Source: Notospermus geniculatus (Eukaryota; Nemertea; Pilidiophora; Heteronemertea; Lineidae). Taken from it: a stretch of 64,000 nt of DNA. The DNA lies in contig NMRB01001575.1 in NCBI GenBank assembly GCA_002633025.1, forward strand, positions 105,434 through 169,433, given 5' to 3'. The notes beneath the pieces are model-generated. The model saw nothing but the letters and a program-made list of their open reading frames with translations, was not told where the DNA came from and ran no database searches. The position numbers and the translations under genes are program-made. Shown here one piece after another: positions 19,118 through 29,820 of the stretch; positions within the stretch are counted from its first letter, which is position 1; every line of letters starts with the position of its first letter.

Positions 19118-19318
19118 CATTAAAGGTACTGTCACACTGTAGTAGTTCTCAAAACGTCCTGCCCCGTCCTAAAAATCGTAAAACGGGCTAGAACGTGTAA
19201 CCCTTGGCCAAATAATGCCTCGATGTTCTGGAGCACCCTTCCCGCCCATGAAGTTCGTAAAAAGACTGTAAAAATGTTGCCACTACGTCCACTCCGTCGA
19301 TCAAGCAGCGTACAGGCG
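19118..19318. mobile_element. AGGTACTGTCACACTG-type MITE, truncated copy
   Basis: Starts TTAAAGGTACTGTCACACTG, then TAGTTCTCAAAACGTCCTGC and GGAGCACCCTTCCCG. It matches the fuller copy at 30293-30545 but lacks the right terminus. An inverted remnant of the same family is at 20325-20515. Confidence 0.7.
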
Positions 19319-19383
19319 GCAAAACAATGCTTTTCTAGGCCTTTAACCTGATCATATGTAACTATGAATTTAAACGCTGATTA

Positions 19384-19565
19384 ATGCCCGTTGTATACGT
19401 AGGATTTTTCTTGTACTAAAAATTATTTAAATGAGGCTCATAAAGGGTGATTTCGGTCATAGGCCACCCATTGCCTAGCTGAAAGGCGTTGTGAACACGT
19501 TACATCCATTTAAACCGCATTTATAATTTTTAGTACTAGAAAAATCCTAAGTGTACAACGGGCAT
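19384..19565. mobile_element. 182-bp ATGCCCGTTGTA MITE with TA duplication
   Basis: ATGCCCGTTGTATACGTAGG at the left is mirrored by CCTAAGTGTACAACGGGCAT at the right, with arms of about 50 bp including AGGATTTTTC and TACTAAAAATTAT. TA flanks both sides. Tc1/mariner-type targeting is inferred. Confidence 0.75.
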
Positions 19566-19787
19566 TAGCTAAACACCCTTCGCGAATTCCACCCCAGCAA
19601 TTTAGCACAATGCCTGGCAAAAACTAACAAGTTCATATTTTGGTCAAAATTGTTATAAATCATACCATTTTGGGCCACTCTAGATTACGTCAGTCTCATC
19701 TTAAGCACGTTCGGAATTCCTCAAAATTAAAAAAAAAACACGTGGCTTCTTGGTTTTGCCTTTGACCAATAATGCGCCCAGACGTGG

Positions 19788-19971
19788 GGGTGTTCGAAAA
19801 ACATGGACTATGGATCAATGGACTCTGGACTACTGGACTGTGGAAACCATGGACTGACCAGTCATGAATACCTCACTGTTCAATGAGGTATTTATGACTG
19901 TTCAGTCCATGGTTTCCACAGTCCAGTAGTCCAGAGTCCATTGATCCATAGTCCATGTTTTTCGAACACCC
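19788..19971. mobile_element. 184-bp near-perfect palindrome with perfect 9-bp target duplication
   Basis: The element begins GGGTGTTCGAAAAACATGGA and ends with the exact complement. By eye only 2 of 88 paired positions differ, around an 8-bp loop. CAGACGTGG flanks both ends (19779-19787 and 19972-19980). Nine-bp duplications are typical of Mutator-like transposons. The arms contain a run of GGACT-type repeats. The minimal divergence points to recent movement or strong gene conversion between arms. Confidence 0.9.
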
Positions 19972-20324
19972 CAGACGTGGTAGTGAATCCAATATCTCGC
20001 GTTTTCCTGTTTCTGAATGGTTAGGCGACATGCATTTGCATGTATCATCCCGAAGAAATATTTGATTTTCATATCTGCGTTGCGCACGAATGCTATACCT
20101 CATGAGGATCTTCCCTCTCAATGTCTGGAGGTGAAGCGAAAAGATTTCCCCTGCGGTTTGCGAAGATGGTAATGTCATATAGTGTTAGCACAGCCAGATT
20201 AACATCAGGGACATTTCGACCCTCACATGTTTGCGCGCAATATTCCCACAACAATCGAACACATGTATACATATACCACAATCAATAGAAGTCCGAATGA
20301 TCGCTCATTTGTCATGCTGAGGTT

Positions 20325-20515
20325 ATTAATGCCGCATCACACTGAGCTAGTGCTCAGTACATTCTTGAAAATGTTGCCGAACGGGCTGAAACTGTGTGCG
20401 AACGGAGTTGACAAGTGGCAACTTTTTACAGTCTTTTTACAAACTTCATGGACGGGCTCGGACGGAAAGGGTGCTGCAGAACTTCGAGGCATTATTTGGC
20501 CAACGTTATAGTCAG
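20325..20515. mobile_element. AGGTACTGTCACACTG-type MITE remnant, inverted
   Basis: GAGCTAGTGCTCAGTACATT, the block GAACGGGCTGAAACTGTGTG and ATTATTTGGCCAACGTTA match the complement of 30345-30545. The distal terminus is missing. Confidence 0.65.
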
Positions 20516-20716
20516 GGAGCCCAGAGAGGTTTAATCAGCATCTCGAGTACAAAAACTTTTTGGGGTTTGTGTGTTAGGTTTCACCCCACTGGCCACAAAA
20601 ACCCAATTCTTAAGTTCGGCAAATGGTGCGTTTGGAAGATACAGCCGTTTGAATTTTGGGTACTGACTTTATTATTGGAGCAAAATCAGAGCATTGTACA
20701 GGGGCCTGGAAACTGA

Positions 20717-21213
20717 TGTATAGTCCGTTCCAGATACCTAAGGCAAATGGTACTAGGTTGAACTCTGCAATGTTACACGACCCTGTTCACTATTTTGACG
20801 AGCTATTGCACAATACTTTAACAGGCGAGTCAAATGGTATAGAGAATAGCCCTTGTTACACTACATAAAAAACCCGTGTCGAACCCGGGTTTTTTCTGTC
20901 CACACCTGTTAAAAACGCGGTGTAATAATCCCCTCCGAGCTCGAACGGGTTTTGGAGACCTTAATTTAGGTCCCCCTCACAAAATTTGAGTAGTGTTGAC
21001 GGGCACCGGGCCTCAGAAGGGATTTTTCAGAGCCGGGCTAGACCCGGGTGTCAAAACACCCGGGTATTTCAATGTAGTGTAACCACGGCTAATAATGCAT
21101 GTCACCTTGCCTATTGGCTGTGTTTGTGGTCAAGCTGTTAGTAATAGACTAACCACAACTGACAAGGTTAGCCAAGTGCGAGTTTGCCTTGGGTATCTGG
21201 AATGGACTATACA
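20717..21213. mobile_element. TGTATAGTCC-ended element carrying a second MITE
   Basis: TGTATAGTCCGTTCCAGATA at 20717 is mirrored by TATCTGGAATGGACTATACA at 21213, about 30 bp of TIR with AAGGCAAA inside. The interior is occupied by another inverted-repeat element (20855-21083). The frame at 20656-20868 spans the left end and is not called. Confidence 0.65.
20855..21083. mobile_element. GTTACACTACAT-ended MITE, nested
   Basis: GTTACACTACAT at the left is mirrored exactly by ATGTAGTGTAAC at the right. Inside lie several short ACCCG/CGGGT hairpins, for example ACCCGTGTCGAACCCGGGT. Confidence 0.75.
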
Positions 21214-21275
21214 GCTAACTTTTAAACGGTTGGCCTGAGACCCTATAAATGTATTGCCAACAGATAGAAACATCT
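21214..21275. repeat. Fragment of the 59-kb palindrome family
   Basis: GCTAACTTTTAAACGGTTGG and ATGTATTGCCAACAGATAGA match blocks present in both arms of the palindrome at 59034-59791, at roughly 90 percent identity. Confidence 0.6.
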
Positions 21276-21399
21276 TGTGGGGTTAACGCTTATAATTATG
21301 ACTGAAGTCCTGTTTTTACAAGGTAATAAGTACACTGTAATACAATGTGGCACAAAAGGGTGAATAAGACTTTTTGTGGCGCCTATTTAATGGGAAATG

Positions 21400-21442
21400 A
21401 GTGGAAATAACAGTGGTGGTCTAATAATTTTTTCCAGAGCTG
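21400..21442. mobile_element. Tc1-like transposon 3' end
   Basis: AAATGAGTGG, a short spacer, GGTGGTCTAATAATTTTTTCC and AGAGCTGTA reproduce the well-known end of many animal Tc1-like elements (TIR beginning TACAGCTCTGGAAAAAAT). The partner end (TACAGCTCTGG) was not found upstream, so this is a truncated or solo end. Confidence 0.6.
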
Positions 21443-22574
21443 TATTTTGTGACTACACTGCGGTGCATCGCTTTATCTTCTCCAGCTGAATGTACCGTCA
21501 TGATTTGATCGATTCGAGCGGTTGTCACGACATGATTTTACCATATCTGGTCTATAAATTCCCTGCGGCCAACAAGATCGGATTCATTACTTACAATACG
21601 AAACGAAGTGCTTCAAACCCCAGCTCGTTAATACCATACCAGATATTTAGGACAAAACACAGCTATTGTATTTCCGGGTTTTTTTCAACGACGCCGGAGC
21701 GTCCGCCGGAACGAAAAATGGCGAGGAAGAAATTGAGACAAAGCTGTCTGCTTTGACACATGAGAATCAACCTGTGATATTACAAGAATAAAGAGGAGAA
21801 TTCTTAGACGTTAGCTCCTTTTTTGCAGAAAAAAGTTGCCAGAGCAAACATCCATCATTTTACACAGCACAATAATAAACAATAAAAAATCGGGGAATTA
21901 ATAACCTAGTCACAAGATTGGGAAATATGTAGTTTTTTTTCATCTTGGCGTTTTCGCCGCCTAACCAACCTCCTCATTAAATTTGCAAGACGAATTGCCA
22001 GGTACACCAATTCTCCAAAGGTATGCGCCGATTAACTGACATTAGTATGTATTGAATTGTTGTAATCTCGCTGAGTCACAGGTGTGTTCAGGAAGGAATG
22101 ATCAAACGAAGCAGAACACTGCAAGTGTGTTATTCAGGGGAAGGTCTCGGGATTTTCATTTTTAGTGTCCATACCTTAGGGTACCACTTGCGATTCGAAG
22201 TTGGAACCTCACTGAAAGCAAAATGTCAGACGGAAATCATCACTGTCTTTACTTCTCTCGAGATTTTAGTAACAAACTCAAACTAGTTCCTAGCTACCGA
22301 GCATGCGCGACCTACTTATACATGTATGCCGCTAGCACAAGCTACATGTACCTCATCACTTTCCATCTGGCTGGAATATAGTGCGAGTACATTTGACACC
22401 GCAAATCTCCAAATAAAAGTCAATAAAGTCAAATACTGTATTTTCGTGCCATTAGCGACCAGTATGCGCCATTTTCTGGTAGTAATATATGCACAGCCGG
22501 GTTTGGCGTTTGTCAATAGGCCCGCCCAGAGACCAGCCGACCAACGCTCGTCATTTGAGGTAACCATGATCGAG
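21443..22574. other. No supported gene
   Basis: Frames at 21490-21756 and 22316-22591 have no domain. TACATGTA motifs occur at about 22319 and 22343. Confidence 0.4.
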
Positions 22575-22576
22575 TA

Positions 22577-22727
22577 AAGTGGGTGATCCACTGTTGCGAT
22601 TTTGGCTTGAGACGGGGTTGCGATCCCTTACGATCACCTTATAAGGACTTCCGATTGCCATATGAGGTGATCGCAACGGATCGCAACCCCGTCTCAAGTC
22701 CAAATCGCAAAAGTGGATCACCCGCTT
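22577..22727. mobile_element. 151-bp AAGTGGGTGATCCAC MITE with TA duplication
   Basis: AAGTGGGTGATCCACTGTTG at the left is mirrored by AAAAGTGGATCACCCGCTT at the right. The arms continue with CTTGAGACGGGGTTGCGATC. TA at 22575-22576 and 22728-22729. The terminal sequence resembles that of 23704-23962. Confidence 0.85.
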
Positions 22728-22909
22728 TAGGCACGGCCGTTTGAACGTAGTGCTTCGTGTGCATGTCTATCTCGTAAAGCGTGATGACCATATTTGGCAA
22801 ACGTTGTGGTTAGTTTACAGGCATGGGAAATGATTTGTCTACCACATTCTCACACTCGTAACCAATCGGAGGGCGTCCTTTGTTCACGTGCTTCTGTTTA
22901 CCAATCGGA

Positions 22910-23012
22910 TAAAATTAGGTCGACGAAACGTTTCGTGTACGTGCCCATGAAATACTTCATACTACGATCCTCCGCCGAAATAGTCGGGACCTGGTGGCGG
23001 TGGCACTAGGTC
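22910..23012. repeat. Dispersed ~100-bp repeat, copy 1
   Basis: GGTCGACGAAACGTTTCGTG, GTGCCCATGAAATACTT, GATCCTCCGCCGAAATAGTC and GGTGGCGGTGGCACT match 27365-27487 block for block with about 75-85 percent identity. No inverted termini are seen. Confidence 0.6.
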
Positions 23013-23700
23013 GGAAGAATGGAGACAGGTGGCGCTGTGAGCAGTTTGTAACAAACTGTCAAATATCACTGTTTTCTCAAGTTGACGAGACCCTTTATTT
23101 TTGCATCCGTCTGATTACGATTTGAAAACGGAAAAATTAGCCTACCAAAGATTTTTGTTCATTTCCGCCGACAGAAAAAGTATTCTTAGCCCCTAAACCA
23201 TGCTAACGGGTTAAGGAAACAATCCGCCATGGTAATCCATCATAAATGTCCTTTCGTCCTGTCAATCCACTTTCCTGCGGTTAATTATTTTGATTAATGA
23301 CTCTGAAATTGCCAGTGATAATTCCTTAAATCCACGCAATCGTTCAGGTCTTTTCATTAAATTTAGATCTTTTAAAAATTAAACAATTTCTAACATAACC
23401 AAAGAGTCTGCAAGTGATCGTGTATCTCAGGAAGGCGCTGAAATCTGACTAGGAGACATGTTGATAAAAATATTATTCTTATTACTAGTTTTGGTGAATT
23501 TTTTTTCGTGTCGTGGGAGAATCTACAGGCATGCATATCGAGCGAAGGGAAAAAATCATCCGTAATTGGAAAACAGAAAAAAATGTCAACGTGGAGTGGC
23601 ATATTGCAGGGATGCCAAATGTTCAATTTTGATAAAAACAGAGGCTCCCTTCATTCTATCAATCACTAGAATGCTTCGGGTCTTCCTTCAGTGGAATCCC
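23013..23700. other. No recognisable feature
   Basis: AT-rich unique sequence without supported frames. Confidence 0.4.
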
Positions 23701-23703
23701 CTA

Positions 23704-23962
23704 AAGCGGGGATCGAATGCACCTGTGATTTTCAACCTGATTTGCGACTTGCTTTGCAACTGGGCGCTCGATCGCCGTAGTGGACTAGCTAAACGTGATT
23801 TCCATTAATGGTTAAGATGTGATCAATTTCAGGTCAGCGACTGGTATTAGTTCCTTGCGGTCGTATTCAATCGCAGGTAGCAGACTGCAAAGCAAGTCGC
23901 AAAGCAGAAAAAGCAAGTCGCAAAGCAAAATCAGGTTGAAAATCACTGGTGGATCCCCGCTT
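23704..23962. mobile_element. 259-bp AAGCGGGGATC MITE with TA duplication
   Basis: AAGCGGGGATCGAATGCACC at the left is mirrored by GGTGGATCCCCGCTT at the right. The arms share TGATTTTCAACCTGATTTGC. The right arm holds an extra direct repeat of AAGCAAGTCGCAAAGCA. TA flanks at 23702-23703 and 23963-23964. Confidence 0.85.
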
Positions 23963-23992
23963 TAGTTGCATCTGAATTTGACAGTAGGCCTA

Positions 23993-24116
23993 GTGAGTTT
24001 TTCGCAAAGGCCTTCGACAAGGTTTAGCGACGATTCACCCATTTTTCTAAAAGGCTTTAACAATAGAAGGAATCCTTCCTAAAATCCTTGTCAACTTGGC
24101 CGTTGCGAAAACTCAC
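23993..24116. mobile_element. 124-bp GTGAGTTTTTCGCAA MITE
   Basis: GTGAGTTTTTCGCAAAGGCC is mirrored by GGCCGTTGCGAAAACTCAC. The inner GACAAGG is mirrored by CCTTGTC. Confidence 0.75.
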
Positions 24117-24322
24117 AAATGGCTGCTTATCAATAAGAACCCGAAAGAAAGAACGGGCGCCAACGGTACGTGTACATGGTAGATGATCAGCAATGCTTTT
24201 GCGGCAGTTCTGTATCGTAGTAAGGATAAGACCAAATACTAATCCCCACTAGAATCGCTAAGCTTGCTCTAGGCCTCAATGTAGCATTAAGCTGAAACCG
24301 CGACGATACATCGTAAACAGCA

Positions 24323-24783
24323 CCATCATCCCACGGCAGGGGTTTTTACCTCGCTCCTCTTCATCCACTCACACAAACCCCTGCTGAAATACGAGCATAC
24401 AGTGAATCAGGTCCGGCTGTTGCATACTCCAGTTGCACTTCGTGCATTGTAAGGCTCCTACTTATTAACTTGGAGAATTACAAATTCCTTGGTTTTCCCC
24501 CTTTTATCGCAAACGTTTTGTATTCACAAGTCACTTAGGTCTTTTCAAAACTGGCTGAATTTTATCACAGTGATTCTTATATACATGTAAGAAAGATTCT
24601 TATTATTTTTGATTGTTCATAATTATTTTGTATTCACACCCTAAAAATGCTGCATTCTGATTGGGCAGTGGTTTTCTGACCGCCTCATGCTTGGCTGGGA
24701 GACCCAATTTCAGCAGGGCTTTGTGTGCGAGTGTATGAAGAGGAGCGAGACCAAAGCCCAGCTGTGGGAGGATGATAGCACCA
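24323..24783. mobile_element. Element with 70-bp inverted ends (CTCGCTCCTCTTCAT)
   Basis: TCATCCCACGGCAGGGGTTT near 24327, with CTCGCTCCTCTTCATCCACT, is mirrored at 24708-24783 by AGTGTATGAAGAGGAGCGAG and CAGCTGTGGGAGGATGA. Related ends make a tight hairpin at 29750-29820. The interior is about 310 bp with no gene. Confidence 0.7.
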
Positions 24784-25338
24784 GATGAACACTTTTTAAA
24801 TCTGCCCTCGTCAGCACCGATCGTAATACCAGTCCTACATGTAAATGAACTGACTGTGTATCTGTATTGCTCTCGTCAATTTTGATTAAAATCACTGCCA
24901 GGAGTACATAATTGGAGTGCCACAATGCACACCACGGACACTGTAGTGTTTCAATCCTTATCTCCTAGCAGCCTTCAAAAGAAAAAGATTGCAACTGAAA
25001 CACGACCGTGATGAAGACATGCAGTGTAATATCGCAAAGTGGTCTATACTGTTGATCAAAGCCAAATTTAAAACAGACATAATAGAAAGATGAGTGTAGG
25101 TGAATAGAAATTTAAAGAGATGGTGCCGTCAACCAATCGCGGTCGTATGACCAAATGCGATTCTTTTGGGGTGGGGGGTCAGATTCCGGGGTAAGTCAGA
25201 CCACAGGAACCTGTATAAAAGGATTTGGGGGAGTTATAGGATACTACTGACAAGGAACTTAAGTCGGAGGTTTTCCACAGCGAGATAGGACATACATGGA
25301 GTAAATGCTTGCGAATCACTCCAGAACGAGGCTGACAG

Positions 25339-25452
25339 TTGCGCCGCCGCCAGATATGGTGGCTCCCAAATCAAAATGTCATGTCAGCCAATCTGTGAGC
25401 AGGAATTTGAATTTTGATTCAGAAAGCCACCATATCTGGCGGCGGCGCCACT
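25339..25452. mobile_element. TTGCGCCGCCGCCAGATATGG hairpin MITE nested in the foldback arm
   Basis: GCGCCGCCGCCAGATATGGT is mirrored by ACCATATCTGGCGGCGGCGC. The mirror arm of the host foldback (26395-26605) reads straight through this site, so the insert is a later event. Flanks TGACAG and TGTCAG suggest an imperfect short duplication. Confidence 0.8.
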
Positions 25453-25792
25453 GTCAGCGGCTTGTGGTAATCGACTCGACGCGACGCGACCACTCGATGA
25501 CTCGATGGTTGCTAAGGAAGCTTCAAAACGCACAAATAGGTCTACGCAGGCCTCATGATGACACTACTAAATTAAATTTTAGCAATAATAATAATTAAGA
25601 AAGAAAAAGTGTGATGTATCGCGGCAAAAATCGTGTCTTGTCGCATGTAGCCCCTGTTGTATTTTGATGTGCATGCTATTCATCCACCGGACATCTCCCC
25701 GTTTGTGAACGGGAGATGTCAGGATGGTATTCTGGGGGGGGGGGGGGGGGGCCAGATATCCTAAGGACAATTGCCTTAGAAGGGAAGATGCC

Positions 25793-25880
25793 CAGAGGCA
25801 ATTATTGCTGTCTGACAGCAATAATTGACAAAAGACTGCAAACTTTCGATAGAAAACTGCCACGTGGAGCGGCGCCTGTA
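25793..25880. repeat. Repeat block with 29-nt palindrome, copy 1
   Basis: CAATTATTGCTGTCTGACAG plus AATAATTG is near-perfectly self-complementary. It is followed by GCAAACTTTCGATAGAAAAC and ACGTGGAGCGGCG. The whole block recurs at 33543-33632. Confidence 0.75.
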
Positions 25881-26605
25881 GAAGTGGCTCAACGGAGTTC
25901 GAAGGGATGTGGCATAGGCAATCAGTTCGTTTGGAAGGGGGGTTGGAAGGATTTTAAATCAAAATTAATGTTGTGATACGCTGTGACATCTAAGGGACGA
26001 GAATATACATGCAGCAGTCATTGTTTTTAAATTCCAAATCTGGGTGCAGTTTTGGAGTCGCAATCAAAGCAATCTAAAGCTAGCATCTTTTCCAACACAC
26101 AGTCAACGCGGCCGACAAAGCGCAGTCCAAATGGCATCGCAAATAGTTGATCCCAGAATTTTATTCAAAAAGGTAGCATTGTAAACATATGTGCACACAT
26201 CCCGTTGGCATTATGACCGCATTATGAGGGTAAATACACCTGGGAAGGGGAAACAAAAGGACCACAGATAAAGGACCTTGTACTACAAACATGCACGGTA
26301 TACTCTAGTACAGACTATGTACACTCTTGAATGATTCCGCCGAATCCGCTCACAGGATGCCTACTATACGTCACGCGGGAAAATTAAATTGGCCTACCTA
26401 GCAACCATCGAGTCATCGAGTGGTCGCGTCGCGTCGAGTCGATTACCACAAGCCCTGTCAGCCTCGTTCTGGAGTGATTCGCAAGCATTTACTCCTACAC
26501 GTCCTATCAAGCTGTGGAAAACCTCAGACTGTCGTTCCTTGTGAGTAGTATCCTAGTATAACTTCCCCAAACCCGTTTATACAGTTTCCTGTGGTCAGAC
26601 TGAGG

Positions 26606-28344
26606 TCGTTTTGGCAGGCAGTCCTTCATAAACTAGTAATATCTGAGAAGGTTCGTACGCCTCTCGTCGGCCAAGACTCGGTAAACGTCAAAATGAGAAT
26701 GATACATCACTTCAGTAATAAATGCTTCAGTAATCGCCGTCCGGCCACCTGTTGATTGTGTTTGCTGTTCTTAGCAACGTTACGTCTTCTGAGCGTCTGA
26801 TGAAAGAGACCCAAGAGAGTACTTTGACACATTGGATCTGAATACGGGCGTCCCATGGACGAGGCAATTAATGACTGGCATGATGAAATAACGGTATTGG
26901 CTAGTTTCAAAAAGGATATTGTTAGCTCGGAGAACTATGATTGTTCGACTGCGAATCCTTAATTTTGGCTTTCGACTTGTTCCGTGGGAAGGGGAACGCG
27001 GTGTACTTTCACCAACCACATGCTTCAAACTCCTCCGCAGTGCCGTCGCATTCCGCATTTTATGATGATCCACTTACGACACTGCACCCAGGTGCCTTAG
27101 TGATTTGCAAAATCGAGCATGCGATATTATTTCCCTTCCTACACCAAATACATTGTAAAGTCAAAAACAATAAACAACAGCATGTTTTGTAATCACTCAC
27201 TCAAGTTTTCGAACTGATAGTGATGACAGATAGTCATAACAAAGTAATAACGATAGAACTATTTTCGCGCATGGTCATCGAAAAGGAGTGATTTTCCTCG
27301 ATTGTCCGGCTGTGTCTCATGAGCCTGGGTCCTAATTTGTACAGAACGCAAACGATGAACCGATCAGATAAAAGTAGATCGACGAAACTTTGGTGCACGT
27401 GCCAATGAAAGACTTGCATTCCATTTGGCGTGGAATTCTAGGATCCTCTGCCAAAATAGTCCGGATCTGGGGGCAGTGTCGTAATGGAGCATTACGGCAT
27501 TGGGGAGGAGATTGGCTTTGCTTGTCAAACGGGCCACGCGGAGAGGATGCATTTGGAGTGTGCGGCCATGACGTCATGTTGGAGAACTAGGCCACCATTT
27601 GTCGGGAAGGTCTGTAGGCCTACCTCTCTTATCGCAGCCTGGTAGCATGTTGGCATGGTTGGGGCCTAGATTTACCATCGATAGCTATGCACACACGAGT
27701 ATAGGCCTAGAGGTTATCGAGAGGCTGACAAACACGAATTTCCTCTTACGAAATGATAATTTTTCTACCTGTCCACGGACTGACGATCCCTGCAAATCAC
27801 TGGAACGGAAAAAAATTTCGGTATCTACCTAATGTACCCGATACCAAATACATTTTTGCCGATACTGCTATAACTGGATTTGCAAAACAAACCAAGCGAA
27901 CGAACAACCACTTAAGAAATACATCACTCTTTTAGGAAAGAAATGAGACGTTGACCGACAACACAAAGCATTCTTTATTAGCAATGTTTACCAATTCGAT
28001 TTTTTACCAACTTTCTTACAAAGGTAGGGAGATTTCAGAATTTTGACAGATGAACGCCGTCTAAGAGTACATTCTGATTCACTTCCCTATCGTTGTCAAG
28101 TAAGACGAGAAACGGACGGACTTTAAAAATACGTATCCATTACATTTGCGATACGACAGTCACAGAGTTTTCACCGCTATAACACGCGATGGTAATGCCA
28201 AGTGCAGCTGACACATAAGACATTTTCGGCTAAAAAATAGATCCGATCCTTCCCAGTGAGTGCGGAAGATCGAATTTCAGGAGTTTTTTTGAAGTACAAG
28301 GGCGAATAATATGTCTGCAATTTTTCTCTCCGCTTGTCGGAATC
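26606..28344. other. Long stretch without supported genes
   Basis: Apart from the dispersed repeat copy at 27365-27487 I find no element. Overlapping frames on both strands at 26707-27192 and 27332-27590 lack domains. Confidence 0.4.
27365..27487. repeat. Dispersed ~120-bp repeat, copy 2
   Basis: AGATCGACGAAACTTTGGTG, GTGCCAATGAAAGACTT, GATCCTCTGCCAAAATAGTC and GGGGGCAGTGTC align with 22910-23012. This copy has an extra 15-20 bp in the middle. Confidence 0.6.
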
Positions 28345-28347
28345 AGT

Positions 28348-28508
28348 AGGGAGGTTTAGAAATCAAACGATAAGCGTAAACGTTAACGACAACTTTATTT
28401 TTGTACCGAAAATGCAATTTAATAAGTGGTTAGTTAATACATGTACATAGTATGAAAAATAACGTTGTCGTAAAGTTTACGTTTATCGTTTGATTTCTAA
28501 ACCTCCCT
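28348..28508. mobile_element. 161-bp AGGGAGGTT hairpin MITE with 3-bp duplication AGT
   Basis: AGGGAGGTTTAGAAATCAAA is mirrored exactly at the right, with arms of about 45 bp (CGATAAGCGTAAACGTTAAC on the left). AGT flanks both sides (28345-28347 and 28509-28511). The terminal decamer is shared with 12127-12235. The loop contains a TACATGTACAT motif. Confidence 0.85.
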
Positions 28509-28589
28509 AGTATCGGTCTAATCTCGCCACACGAAAAAAAACTCTGATGCGCAATTTACCGATACAAGGGACGTCAGACACGATGTTCA

Positions 28590-28909
28590 GCAGCCTGTAG
28601 TAGCCTGGCCACATCTTTATCCTAAAGGCCACGCCAATCAAAGATGCTGAATTGCTCAAATTACCGTTGGCATGACGGCCTGGCCCTCCCGGCTTGGATC
28701 CGCACCTCGTAGCCGTGTTTTTACGACATGCCCCGGTGCTGGAGGATTTTTTTCCTAAGCGACCGACTGTCTTAGTGATACCGCCAATAATCTGTAGGAA
28801 GGTCGCATTGCTGTTGTATGAATTACAAACAGAAAAAGTTACCACCGGTAGGAAACTTATCAAGTGCCTGGAAAAAATCGAGAGATGTTCTGCATCATCC
28901 TCTGCATAA
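28590..28909 (+). pseudogene. Degenerate coding-like region, unknown protein
   Basis: The plus-strand frame ending at the stop 28907-28909 gives about 76 residues with strongly protein-like composition: a Pro-Gly-Pro-Pro-Gly-Leu-Asp start, Val-Ala-Val-Phe-Leu-Arg-His, a Phe-Phe-Pro-Lys-Arg-Pro turn, then Leu/Lys/Glu-rich helical sequence. Upstream the same frame continues through one in-frame TGA (28668-28670) to about 28610. I cannot name the family. The opposite strand is also open for 143 codons, so the strand is not certain. Confidence 0.25.
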
Positions 28910-29745
28910 TACATGTATATCAGTCCTGAGGTGAACATATGAGAAAATTAAAGGAATGATGAATTGTACATTCGTATCACGTCAGATTTTCAAACTTCTG
29001 CAAAGAGTGATGGCCATTCATAAATATCATGAAGTATTTTTTGAGAGAATGTCGCCTGCTACTCGTTGAGAAATCGGTGCAGTTTAAAATCATAATGCAG
29101 AACTTCAAATGTCTAATGCCATATGCGAGGGTCCGTGGGTTCGAGTCCGGTAGGAAGCTATGTCGTTCACCTTAGAAACCTGTTATTATTTCATGCCCGT
29201 CAATGTCTAAAAGGTACAAGGGCTGGCTACTTTGTTACGCTTAAAGCCACACTATTTTCAATACAGAAAGTGATTTTAATACGTTCGCCGACGTTAGTGT
29301 GGTGTAAAACGTACATGTACTATGCTCTATCTGAATACATCAGAGCTCTGCCGGCAGTTTTTTCAATGTGTGCTGAAATCTAGGTCTTGATTCTTTGAAG
29401 TACTTATCAGGCAAGCATTTTAACCTCTATCTGTATTCTCCTATAACTCTTTGAAAATACCGAAAAAATTCAATAGAGTAGGGTTTTAATTACCAACAGG
29501 CCCTTGCGAATATTGCAATCTGAACCAGGTTTCATCCATGTTTTGAAGAGCATTTTTTACTTTTACGGCAAAAGCGCCATTCAGAAATTCTATAAAAGAG
29601 CTCTGTTATGTAATGGTGCATTAGTGTACATGTACGTGTGCATGCATGTATGCACATTACATTTGTTTTCATGTATGTACAGTATGTTATTAGAACCAGG
29701 AAAAAGGGAAAAAGATCGGATCTGGTCCGTGCTCCGATCCTGTGC
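28910..29745. other. No supported gene
   Basis: A B-box-like GTGGGTTCGAGTCCG at about 29132 may be a scrap of a tRNA-derived repeat, but no A box is seen at the right distance. TACATGTA motifs occur near 28910, 29310 and 29627. Confidence 0.4.
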
Positions 29746-29749
29746 AAGC

Positions 29750-29820
29750 ACCCTCCCACAGCAGTGTTCTTCTTCGTTATAAATGACGCGGAGCGAGGGT
29801 AAAACCCTGCTGTGGGAGGA
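29750..29820. mobile_element. TCCCACAGCAGGGTTTTACC hairpin
   Basis: CCTCCCACAGCAGTGTTCTT is mirrored by ACCCTGCTGTGGGAGG with a GAGCGAGGG block. The ends match those of 24323-24783. Confidence 0.65.

Larger units (their letters stand above)
25185..26605. mobile_element. 1.4-kb composite foldback element
   Basis: The left arm (25185-25515, excluding the nested insert) matches the complement of 26395-26605 almost continuously: AAATGCTTGCGAATCACTCC, AGGCTGACAG, GGCTTGTGGTAATCGACTCG and CTCGATGACTCGATGGTTGC. The interior of about 880 bp includes a run of 18 G (25734-25751), a hairpin at 25691-25719 and a block shared with 33537-33632. No transposase frame is present. Confidence 0.8.

Noticed and set aside
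29105-29160. tRNA gene suggested by GTGGGTTCGAGTCCG
   Set aside because: Only a B box is present; there is no A box at the proper distance and no acceptor stem.
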